Shown piece by piece: positions 1-7,188 of a DNA stretch of 39,059 bases (the first letter of the stretch is position 1; each line of letters starts with the position of its first letter). This stretch comes from Rhodothermia bacterium (lineage in GTDB: Bacteria > Bacteroidota > Rhodothermia > Rhodothermales > UBA2364): positions 1 to 39,059 of the forward strand of contig JAFLBZ010000040.1 in NCBI GenBank assembly GCA_017303715.1, given 5' to 3'. A program made the translations under genes and the position numbers. A model generated the notes under the pieces. It saw only the letters and a list, made by a program, of their open reading frames with translations, was not told the DNA's origin and did not search any database.

Positions 1-259
1 GTTTGGCTTTTTGCATTTCAACAATAAATCGTTCACCAAACGAACTGATACAATACAGGTCAAAAATTGCCTTTCGGTCTAAAGCAGTTTGTCCAATATG
101 TTCATTATTGCTATATTTTAGATCGGCGATTTTCTTTTGTTTGGGAAGAATGACCTCATTCAGAAAATCAATTAATAAGTCTTTATTCAGTTCCGTTCCG
201 AACAGTTTTTTGAATCCAAAATCCGTAAAGGGATTAATATATCTTTCTGTGACGGCCAT
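1..259 (-). CDS. Rpn family recombination-promoting nuclease / PD-(D/E)XK transposase-like protein, partial (N-terminus)
   Basis: Only the first 86 codons are present; the gene continues beyond the left edge. The protein begins MAVTERYINPFTDFGFKKLF, followed by ELNKDLLIDFLNEVI. This is the typical opening of the Rpn/PDDEXK_2 family, once annotated as transposases and now regarded as recombination-promoting nucleases. Further on, AIFDLYC and RFIVEMQKA fit the nuclease core, with the acidic residue of each strand and a Q/K-type active-site end. The start is the ATG directly before AVTERY. These proteins occur in many copies in Bacteroidota genomes and are often horizontally acquired. The plus-strand reading frame here is a shadow. 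Family assignment is strong; whether the gene is intact cannot be seen. Confidence 0.85.
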   Translation of the reverse strand, partial: MAVTERYINPFTDFGFKKLFGTELNKDLLIDFLNEVILPKQKKIADLKYSNNEHIGQTALDRKAIFDLYCISSFGERFIVEMQKAK

Positions 260-881
260 TTCTTGACTTTTTAGACAATGCGTGCTTAAAGTGTTTTCGA
301 CTTCGTAAGACCAAGTTAGCAATATTTTGATTTCGGAGCAAAGAATTTTTGTTTGCAATTCATGACAACGGCTGCGTTTGAAGAAGGCGAGGGCATTTAA
401 GCAGCATGGGTTACAGGTTAATCAAACGGTTGCCCTTGTAGGTAGCTTCATTCATGAATGACCCTTGGTTGCGTGAAGTTGAAGTTTGGCGGCCTCCATT
501 TTTACGTCCACAGGTATTTCGGTGGCATAGCGAGGCCGTAGTCAAAACAGCCCGATACCGCAAGTAAAACCTTTGTCAACAGAGGCTATGCTACTTCGAG
601 TCGCTCATTGTAGCAGTGCATTTACTAAAGGCTGTCGTCCCATCCGAGAATGATGTGGAAAAGCTCGTACTTGCGAATTTAGACGAAAATAGACTGTTAT
701 TGATGAGTTAAGTTATTTAATAACAATGGTTTGTAATTTGTTGCTTGCGTTATGTCAGTGAGTGGCCAATCACAAAGTAATTAAGAACCAATACATTTAT
801 CAAAATAATACAGGCTAAAAATAAATTAAAATAGCCCCCGAATATCGAGGGCCATAGCGTATTTTTTGACGTAAATAAATT
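260..881. other. Gene-poor intergenic region
   Basis: No convincing gene is seen in about 620 bases between the Rpn-type gene and the Bax-inhibitor family gene. A minus-strand open stretch of 29 codons at 452-541 (ending LQLHATKGHS) and a 36-codon plus-strand stretch from 454 look protein-like in composition. Neither can be assigned, and either could be a relic of a decayed gene. The left part would hold the promoter of the Rpn-type gene, and the right end holds a terminator for the gene at 882. Confidence 0.5.
820..851 (-). terminator. Rho-independent terminator of the Bax-inhibitor family gene
   Basis: On the minus strand a 7-bp stem CCCTCGA/TCGGGGG (one G-U pair) with a short loop is followed by the T-rich run CTATTTTAATTTATTTTT. 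It lies about 30 bases past the stop codon of the gene at 882-1613. Confidence 0.6.
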
Positions 882-1613
882 TTATTTGCGGAATTTACTC
901 AATAGCCTGAGTAACTCGATATAGAGCCAGACCAGCGTAACCGTAAGCCCAAATGCGGCATACCACTCCATATATTTGGGCAATCCATGTTCCGAGCCTT
1001 TTTCTACAAAGTCGAAGTCTAAGATGAGGTTAAAGGCAGCCAAGCCCGTGGCAAATACGCTAAAGCCAATACCCAGAATGCCTTTGTCGTGAATCAGCGG
1101 CATCGGAAAATCAAAAGCAAAGCGTGCTACCAGTGCAACCAGATAAAAAGTGAATAGGGCCAAGGTTGCTGCTACCAAAACACTGCGAAAAGTCTCGGTA
1201 ACACGAATCCAATGCAAGCGGTAGGCGATCAACATCACAAAAAAAGTTACGAAGGTAAGTCCAACCGCTTGAATAACAAGACCTGGATAACGTGATTCAT
1301 AGTGCGCCGATAAAACGCCAATAAATAAACCTTCCAAAAGCGCATAGATTGGTGCAAGAATAGAGGCCCATGTTTTTTTGAATACGATCACAAACGAGAG
1401 AATAAGCCCTCCAAACATGCCAATACCACCCATCATGAGGGCCGCGTTCGGGTTTGCGCTAACTTGAAGCCATGTCCAAGCGGCTCCTAATGCAACCAAC
1501 GCCAGCATAATGAAAGACTTGTTGACGCTACCTTTTTGGGTCATGCGCTCACCATGAATATCCGCAATTTGTTTAAGTGCGGTTTCAGAAAATGCGGGAT
1601 TAGAAGTATTCAT
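882..1613 (-). CDS. Bax inhibitor-1/YccA family integral membrane protein
   Basis: A 243-residue polytopic inner-membrane protein. A short hydrophilic N-terminus (MNTSNPAFSETALKQIADIH) is followed by about seven hydrophobic segments between residues 33 and 240. It ends in the family-typical tail (WYAAFGLTVTLVWLYIELLRLL). Length, N-terminal pattern and helix count fit the YccA-like branch of Bax inhibitor-1 proteins (COG4760). The physiological role in bacteria is poorly defined; some relatives behave as pH-sensitive calcium leak channels or modulators of membrane proteases. It is transcribed alone, divergently from the oxidoreductase cassette, with about 245 bases between the two starts for the facing promoters. 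A good terminator follows. Confidence 0.9.
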   Translation of the reverse strand: MNTSNPAFSETALKQIADIHGERMTQKGSVNKSFIMLALVALGAAWTWLQVSANPNAALMMGGIGMFGGLILSFVIVFKKTWASILAPIYALLEGLFIGVLSAHYESRYPGLVIQAVGLTFVTFFVMLIAYRLHWIRVTETFRSVLVAATLALFTFYLVALVARFAFDFPMPLIHDKGILGIGFSVFATGLAAFNLILDFDFVEKGSEHGLPKYMEWYAAFGLTVTLVWLYIELLRLLSKFRK

Positions 1614-1858
1614 ATTGATTTTTTAAAGTGTTTTGATAGATAGGTTGTTTGTTTTTGCTTTACAATTAAAATACGAACATCCCCGCAAAAAAGTTCTATA
1701 GGATGATATTTTTCAAGTGTATTGAGGGATCTAAATGTAATTTTCATCGGTACCTTACAGCCTATCATAAATTTTCCGGCTATGAGATACTGCATTGCAT
1801 CCCGAAATACTACATCGTATCTTGTCTTGAAAGCGTTTTCCTTGTTTACCCGATTTAT

Positions 1859-2461
1859 ATGCAACGTAGAAAAGCCATCAAAAACACCTCTCTACTGATT
1901 GGAGGATTACTTGCTGTGCCCGGATTGGGCATTTTAACCGGATTTAGCTCAAATCCCCATGACCATCATCATGCGCGATCAGTACTCGTAAAACCTGCCG
2001 GAGATATACCATTTGCTCCGAAAGCCCTAAGTTCAGCGCAAAATGAATGTCTGATTGCGGCTACCGAACGTTTGATCCCTACGACGGATACACCGGGCGC
2101 AAAAGAAGCCCGTGTAAACGAGTACATAGACCGACTTTTGGCGCAGTGGATGAAGGAAGATGAGAAAAATCGTTTTTTGGCCGGATTAGAAGGGCTTGAT
2201 CGTCGGGCACAAACCAAGTATCAGAAATCGTTTGAGGCTTTGCAGGAAAGCGAGCAAGATGAGTTGTTGCAGTTCTATGCACAATCCGCTACCGCTGGTA
2301 ATTCAGAAGAGGGACGCTTTTTTCGTGAGCTAAAAGCACTCACCTTGGAGGGTTATTACACCTCGGAAATTGGTGCTACACAAGAATTACAGTATTCAGC
2401 ATCTCATGGAACTTACGTGGCCGATGCGCCGCTCTCTCAAATTGGCCGCGCTTGGGCCTGA
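1859..2461 (+). CDS. Gluconate 2-dehydrogenase subunit 3 family protein (Tat-exported)
   Basis: A 200-residue protein beginning MQRRKAIKNTSLLIGGLLAV, a twin-arginine signal followed by a hydrophobic stretch, so periplasmic export by Tat is expected. The body (IAATERLIPTTDTPGAKEAR, then VNEYIDRLLAQW) is the hallmark of the small subunit of gluconate 2-dehydrogenase-like complexes. That subunit assists or anchors the partner GMC flavoprotein. The open frame extends upstream to 1703, but the ATG at 1859 is chosen because it places the Tat motif at the N-terminus. The stop lies 12 bases before the GMC gene, so the two are almost certainly co-transcribed and form one enzyme. The substrate is not known. 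Confidence 0.9.
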   Translation: MQRRKAIKNTSLLIGGLLAVPGLGILTGFSSNPHDHHHARSVLVKPAGDIPFAPKALSSAQNECLIAATERLIPTTDTPGAKEARVNEYIDRLLAQWMKEDEKNRFLAGLEGLDRRAQTKYQKSFEALQESEQDELLQFYAQSATAGNSEEGRFFRELKALTLEGYYTSEIGATQELQYSASHGTYVADAPLSQIGRAWA

Positions 2462-2473
2462 TTCTCCACCGAT

Positions 2474-4189
2474 ATGTTTCAAAAACCCAATATTTACGTT
2501 TCCACACAAACCGAATATGATGCCATTGTGGTTGGCTCCGGTATCACAGGCGGATGGGCTGCAAAAGAATTGACCGAAAAGGGTCTCAATGTACTCTTAT
2601 TAGAACGAGGGAACTATATAGAACATAAGCGAGATTATGTAACGGAACATAAAACCCCGTGGGACTTTCCTTTCCGTGGAAGAGGCGAACGGAAACGCTT
2701 TGAAGAAGAATACGAGGTGCAAAGTACGTGTTATGCCTTCTACGAGGGGAGTGAACATATGTTCGTCAACGATAAAGACCATCCATACATTCAAAATCCT
2801 GAAAAACCTTTTTGGTGGATTCGGGGCTATCATCTTGGTGGGCGCTCTTTGATGTGGGGTCGTCAGTGCTACCGCTGGGGCGAACAAGATTTTGAAGCTA
2901 ACGAAAAAGATGGGTTTGGTGTGGATTGGCCAATTCGCTATCAAGATATTGCGCCTTGGTACGATTATGTAGAACGCTTTGTTGGGATAAGTGGCGAAGC
3001 ATTGGGACTTGCACAAGTTCCAGATAGCATCTTTCAAAAGCCTATGGAAATGAATGTGGTGGAAAAGCACGTAAAAGCAGGAATTGAGAAGAATTTCGCT
3101 GGCCGTGTGATGACCATCGGACGTTGCGCCAACCTCACGGAACCCAAAGGGGAACGGTCGCCTTGCCATTATTGTGGCCCATGCGAACGAGGTTGTTCTA
3201 CAGGGTCTTATTTCTCCAGTTTGAGCGCCACCTTGCCGGCAGCTTTTAAAACGGGTCGCTTGGCCATCCGTGCCAATAGCATTGTTCATAGCGTACTGTT
3301 CGACGATAAAAAGGGGCGTGTCTCTGGTGTACAAGTTGTTGACGCACTTTCTAAGGAAACCCAGATATACCGCGCAAAAGTAGTCTTCTTGTGTGCTTCT
3401 ACCATTGGCTCGACGGCCATTATGCTCAACTCCAAGTCCAGAACATTTCCAAATGGAATTGCGAATGGCTCTGGTGTTTTAGGGCACTACTTGATGGATC
3501 ACCATTTCCAGTTGGGCGCAGGTGGTAAATTTCCCGAGTTTAATGACCGTTATTATGCTGGAAAGCGTCCGAATGGCATCTATATTCCCAGGTTCCAAAA
3601 TTTAGGCCAAGAAAAACGCACGGATTACGTTAGGGGCTATGGCTATCAGGGTGGGGCTGGTCGCTCGTCGTGGCAACGCGGGAACCAATTAGCGGACTTC
3701 GGTGCCACACTCAAAGCAGAACTCCGTGAACCCGGGGATTGGGGATTTAGCCTAATGGGATTTGGTGAAACGCTGCCAATCTATGAGAATCGCGTTTGGT
3801 TGGATCCAGATAATACGGATCAATGGGGCATTCCTATGCTGCATATTGAAGCAGAGTGGAGCCAGAATGAGCTAAACATGCGGAAAGATATTCTTGCTTC
3901 GGCTGCCGAAATGATTGAGGCAGCAGGGGGCAAAGAGGTCTATACCTTTGATAATGGTTCCATTCCGGGGCATGGTATTCATGAGATGGGGACGGCGAGA
4001 ATGGGGAAAGACGCCCGAACTTCGGTACTAAACAAATGGAATCAAGCACACGAAGTTCCAAACCTTTTCGTAACAGATGGAGCGGCAATGGCTTCTTCTG
4101 CCTGCCAGAATCCCTCAATCACCTACATGGCCCTAACAGCACGCGCTTGTAATTATGCGGTTGAGAAAATGAAACGTAACGAACTTTAA
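2474..4189 (+). CDS. GMC family oxidoreductase (FAD-dependent sugar/alcohol dehydrogenase)
   Basis: A 571-residue flavoprotein. The N-terminal dinucleotide fold is visible as YDAIVVGSGITGGWAAKEL, with the GxGxxG turn at residues 21-26. A cysteine-rich segment (CHYCGPCERGC) lies near residues 232-245. The C-terminal FAD/catalytic part carries HEMGTARMG and the closing NLFVTDGAAMASSACQNPS motif. This is the catalytic subunit of gluconate 2-dehydrogenase-like complexes; it oxidises a sugar, sugar acid or polyol and passes electrons to the respiratory chain. No Tat signal is present on this subunit, so it is probably carried out with its Tat-bearing partner encoded just upstream. A sugar isomerase-like gene follows 16 bases downstream. 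No cytochrome subunit is encoded nearby. Confidence 0.92.
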   Translation: MFQKPNIYVSTQTEYDAIVVGSGITGGWAAKELTEKGLNVLLLERGNYIEHKRDYVTEHKTPWDFPFRGRGERKRFEEEYEVQSTCYAFYEGSEHMFVNDKDHPYIQNPEKPFWWIRGYHLGGRSLMWGRQCYRWGEQDFEANEKDGFGVDWPIRYQDIAPWYDYVERFVGISGEALGLAQVPDSIFQKPMEMNVVEKHVKAGIEKNFAGRVMTIGRCANLTEPKGERSPCHYCGPCERGCSTGSYFSSLSATLPAAFKTGRLAIRANSIVHSVLFDDKKGRVSGVQVVDALSKETQIYRAKVVFLCASTIGSTAIMLNSKSRTFPNGIANGSGVLGHYLMDHHFQLGAGGKFPEFNDRYYAGKRPNGIYIPRFQNLGQEKRTDYVRGYGYQGGAGRSSWQRGNQLADFGATLKAELREPGDWGFSLMGFGETLPIYENRVWLDPDNTDQWGIPMLHIEAEWSQNELNMRKDILASAAEMIEAAGGKEVYTFDNGSIPGHGIHEMGTARMGKDARTSVLNKWNQAHEVPNLFVTDGAAMASSACQNPSITYMALTARACNYAVEKMKRNEL

Positions 4190-4205
4190 TATAGCAAAAA
4201 ATCCT

Positions 4206-5039
4206 ATGGATCGCAGAACTTTCCTCAAAAACTCTATCCTCGTTGCCAGTATGCCGGGTCTTGCTGCAATCTCTGTCGCTGAAACCGAAACTGTAAAGCT
4301 AAAACGCTTTGGGGTACAACTTTATACCGTCCGTTCTGAAATGGCAAAAGGGGTGGAAAATACACTTTCTACAGTTGCTCGGTTAGGGTTCAAAGAAGTC
4401 GAATTTGCTGGTTATTATGATAAAACGCCACAAGAAATAAAGACACTTCTTAAGAAATATAAATTAACGGCTCCGGCAGTCCATATCCCACACACGGCCG
4501 TAGAAAAAGGAGACATGGCCAAAGAAATTGAGGCCGCACAAATCATTGGCCATCAATACCTTATTTTGCCTTGGCTTCCTGCTGAGAATTTGAAGCTAAG
4601 TGATTGGAAAAGATGGGCTGACCGTATAAATGTCGCAGCTGAAAAATGTAAAAATGCCGGCTTAAATTTTGCTTATCATAACCATGATTTTGAATTTAAA
4701 TCGGTGGATAATTTTATTCCTTATGACTTGTTGTTAAACAATACGGATCCCTCTTTGGTAGGCTTTGAATTGGATTTATTTTGGATTACCAAGGCGGGCA
4801 AAGACCCTATTTCCTACTTTAAAAAACACGCGGGGAGATTTCCTGCTTGCCATGTTAAGGACATGGACGAGCAAGGGCAAATGATGGCAGTCGGGAAGGG
4901 AAAAATTAACTTCGGCCACATTTTCCAACATGCTAAAATAGCAGGTATTAAGCATTTTTTTGTTGAGCATGATAATCCGCAAGACCCTTTTGCAAGTATT
5001 GAAGAAAGTGCGCAACACCTTAAAAAACTAACTTTTTAA
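4206..5039 (+). CDS. Sugar phosphate isomerase/epimerase family TIM-barrel protein (exported)
   Basis: A 277-residue protein beginning MDRRTFLKNSILVASMPGLAA, a Tat-type signal with RRTFLK. The rest matches the xylose-isomerase-like TIM barrel: FGVQLYTVRSEM opens strand 1, LNFAYHNHDFEF and GFELDLFWITKAG carry likely metal ligands, and PACHVKDMDE lies on a late strand. Such proteins isomerise or epimerise sugars or keto-sugars. Secreted versions next to GMC dehydrogenases are common in Bacteroidota and are thought to serve periplasmic sugar conversion. It is the third gene of the cassette, 16 bases after the GMC gene, so joint transcription is likely. The actual sugar is unknown. Confidence 0.88.
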   Translation: MDRRTFLKNSILVASMPGLAAISVAETETVKLKRFGVQLYTVRSEMAKGVENTLSTVARLGFKEVEFAGYYDKTPQEIKTLLKKYKLTAPAVHIPHTAVEKGDMAKEIEAAQIIGHQYLILPWLPAENLKLSDWKRWADRINVAAEKCKNAGLNFAYHNHDFEFKSVDNFIPYDLLLNNTDPSLVGFELDLFWITKAGKDPISYFKKHAGRFPACHVKDMDEQGQMMAVGKGKINFGHIFQHAKIAGIKHFFVEHDNPQDPFASIEESAQHLKKLTF

Positions 5040-5316
5040 GCAATGAAAATGAAGAATCAAAAATTAACGTAACTTTATGGTTGGCGAGGTTCTAAACCTT
5101 GTCTCAATATGCGTTCTGGGTTAGTCAAACACTCTTGATAATGGACGGTAAATCGCCATGATGGATGATCAGCCTTGGAGATAAATTAAATATAAATTTT
5201 GTAGCCCCCAATCTAAGTCAATTCGGGGTCAGCGGAACACAAAACTTCATCCTTTTGATTTCGCACACAGCGTATTTTCCCAACATTAAACCCTCACCCA
5301 TACACATACACCCGTT

Positions 5317-6303
5317 ATGTCGTTTGTTGTTGTAGAAGCGATTGAGAAACGATTTGGCGATCATGTAGCCGTAGATGATTGCTCGTTTAGTGTTCCTCAA
5401 GGCCAGTTTTTTTCCATCTTAGGGCCAAGTGGATGTGGTAAAACAACACTGCTGCGCATAATTGGTGGATTTGAAGACCCTACCTCCGGACGTGTGTTTT
5501 TAAATGGAAAAGAGGTTACGAATCTGCCAGCCCAAAAGCGCCCTACGGCTATGGTCTTTCAAAGCTATGCGCTATTTCCAAGCATGAGTGTGCGCGAAAA
5601 TGTGGCGTTTGGCCTACGAATGAAAAAAGCCTCCCGTGCAGACCTCCGATTTCGTACAGATGAAGTTCTCCGGAAGGTTGGCCTTACTTCCTTTGCCGAA
5701 AAACCAGTACCCACATTGTCGGGCGGCCAACAACAACGAGTGGCTCTTGCACGTGCGATGGTCATGGAACCAGAGGTCTTGCTGTTTGACGAACCCCTCT
5801 CCAATTTGGATGCTTCCTTGCGAGAACAAGCTCGATACGAAATTCAGCAACTGCAAAAATCGGCAGGGACAACCAGTCTGTATGTTACTCACGACCAAGA
5901 AGAAGCGTTGGCTTTGTCGGATCAATTGGCCGTCCTGAACAAAGGCCGCATCCAGCAATTGGGCACACCAGAGTCCATTTATTTCCGACCCAAAAATCCC
6001 TTTGTAGCTACTTTTATTGGGAATAGCAATTTGATTGATAATCCGGCGTTGTTGCAAAGTTGGGGTATTTCGTATGACCCTAATTTTATTATTTCCATCA
6101 AGCCCGAAAACTGGATTATTAAGGATAATGCTACTAATTCCTTTCCAATTAAAATCTTTTCACGCCATTTTTCTGGAACTTTTTCAATGTGGCGTGTTGA
6201 AATAAATGGAACTTCTCTGCGTATTGCCCTGCCACCGGAGGTGGTCTTAACCGCTTCTTCGGTTTTGGCACCAACCCGATGGCATCCCATAAAACCTCTT
6301 TAA
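5317..6303 (+). CDS. ABC transporter ATP-binding protein, CUT1/Fe3+/polyamine-type, without adjacent permease
   Basis: A 328-residue ATPase. Walker A is GPSGCGKTT (residues 36-44), the Q-loop VFQSYALFPSMSV, the signature LSGGQQQR, Walker B VLLFDEPLSNLDA and the H-loop YVTHDQEEA. After residue 235 comes a TOBE-like extension (SIYFRPKNPFVATFIGNSNLI). This architecture is found in importers for ferric iron, polyamines, sulfate/molybdate or sugars (PotA/FbpC/MalK group). No permease or binding protein is encoded beside it, so the substrate cannot be inferred. It starts its own unit after a 277-base gap, and a GNAT gene follows 21 bases later and may be co-transcribed. Confidence 0.9.
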   Translation: MSFVVVEAIEKRFGDHVAVDDCSFSVPQGQFFSILGPSGCGKTTLLRIIGGFEDPTSGRVFLNGKEVTNLPAQKRPTAMVFQSYALFPSMSVRENVAFGLRMKKASRADLRFRTDEVLRKVGLTSFAEKPVPTLSGGQQQRVALARAMVMEPEVLLFDEPLSNLDASLREQARYEIQQLQKSAGTTSLYVTHDQEEALALSDQLAVLNKGRIQQLGTPESIYFRPKNPFVATFIGNSNLIDNPALLQSWGISYDPNFIISIKPENWIIKDNATNSFPIKIFSRHFSGTFSMWRVEINGTSLRIALPPEVVLTASSVLAPTRWHPIKPL

Positions 6304-6324
6304 AGCACCCAACTCGACACCCGT

Positions 6325-6765
6325 ATGGAAAGATTTGCCACTCGTACCCGAGACCATTTCAAAGGAAACCAAATCAATATTGAGATTAGAATCGGTTTGG
6401 GAGGACTGACACCCGCGCGTATTGCCACGCTTTACCGCCGTGCGCCACTCCAGAGACCCGTCGAAGATCATGCTGCACTTTGGCGAATGTTCGAGCAATC
6501 CTCGCTGGTCATCACAGCATGGGTTCAGGGCCGTTTGGTGGGTTTGGCGCGTGTACTTAGCGATGGTGTACTGAATAGCTATATTTGTGATTTTGCCGTA
6601 GAGCCAGACGTGCAAGGCTTGGGCATTGGCCGGATGTTGTTGGAGCAAGTGCGTGAACAATACAAAGGGACGCAAATTTATTTGTATGATGCCAAAACCA
6701 CCTCTCGTTTTTATGCGAGAATGGGATTTTCTAACATGAAAGAAGGTCTTTGGAAGTGGTCTTAA
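6325..6765 (+). CDS. GNAT family N-acetyltransferase
   Basis: A 146-residue single-domain acetyltransferase. The acetyl-CoA binding motif is VEPDVQGLGIGRMLLEQV (Q/RxxGxG type) near residues 93-110, preceded by the strand SYICDFAV and followed by the late motif FYARMGFSNMKEGLW. N-terminal residues 25-55 (IGLGGLTPARIATLYRRAP) form the usual first helix region. Small GNATs of this kind acetylate amines on small molecules or protein N-termini; the target is not predictable here. It lies directly behind the ABC ATPase and converges on the BON gene. Confidence 0.88.
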   Translation: MERFATRTRDHFKGNQINIEIRIGLGGLTPARIATLYRRAPLQRPVEDHAALWRMFEQSSLVITAWVQGRLVGLARVLSDGVLNSYICDFAVEPDVQGLGIGRMLLEQVREQYKGTQIYLYDAKTTSRFYARMGFSNMKEGLWKWS

Positions 6766-6822
6766 AGGTTTTACAGTTTACTTGATCTCGCGGATGTGCT
6801 ACGCATAAAGGTAACCGTTTTT

Positions 6823-7128
6823 TTATGAGGCCAAGTCTATCATGTCCACCAATTCGTGGATACCATCAATATTGGCGATCAATGCAAGAATCGTTTTCTT
6901 CGTCTCTGCATCTTTAAGGGTTCCTTGTACCGATAAAATGCCTGCACGTAGGTAAAAATGAAGCCCGCAGATGTTTAAAAATGCTAAATCTTGCTCAAAA
7001 AGCTGAATCACAGACTGACACAAGCGTTGGTCGCTTTTGGTTTTTGCTTGCTCCAAGGGTGGACGATGAGTCTTTTCAAAAGACCACATTTTCGTTAGGG
7101 CTGAGCGTTTTATAAAAGAGACATCCAT
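6823..7128 (-). CDS. BON domain protein
   Basis: A 101-residue protein. The C-terminal two thirds form one BON domain: a helix (KSDQRLCQSVIQLFEQD), then strands LHFYLRAGILSVQGTL with the characteristic V-x-G turn, and the closing helix KKTILALIANIDGIHELVDM. BON domains bind membranes or envelope components and often assist outer-membrane or stress functions. There is no signal peptide; the basic N-terminus (FIKRSALTKMWSFEK) is hydrophilic. It is the last gene of a four-gene minus-strand run, 60 bases behind the LptD-like gene, which suggests an envelope role. Confidence 0.75.
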   Translation of the reverse strand: MDVSFIKRSALTKMWSFEKTHRPPLEQAKTKSDQRLCQSVIQLFEQDLAFLNICGLHFYLRAGILSVQGTLKDAETKKTILALIANIDGIHELVDMIDLAS

Positions 7129-7188
7129 CGTTGGTACGTTTAGAAGGTATTACATCTAAAATCGTACCAAACACGTAAAGGTTTAATT

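Noticed and set aside
3-266. Plus-strand open frame of 87 codons at the left edge
   Set aside because: It is antisense to the clear Rpn-family reading frame on the minus strand and has no protein-like features.
1610-1864. Minus-strand open frame of 84 codons
   Set aside because: It covers the divergent promoter region and the antisense of an upstream extension of the Tat-subunit frame; no signal, domain or ribosome-binding site.
5204-5229. CCCC...GGGG hairpin behind the sugar isomerase gene as a terminator
   Set aside because: The stem is only 4 bp plus a bulged extension and has no T run on either strand.
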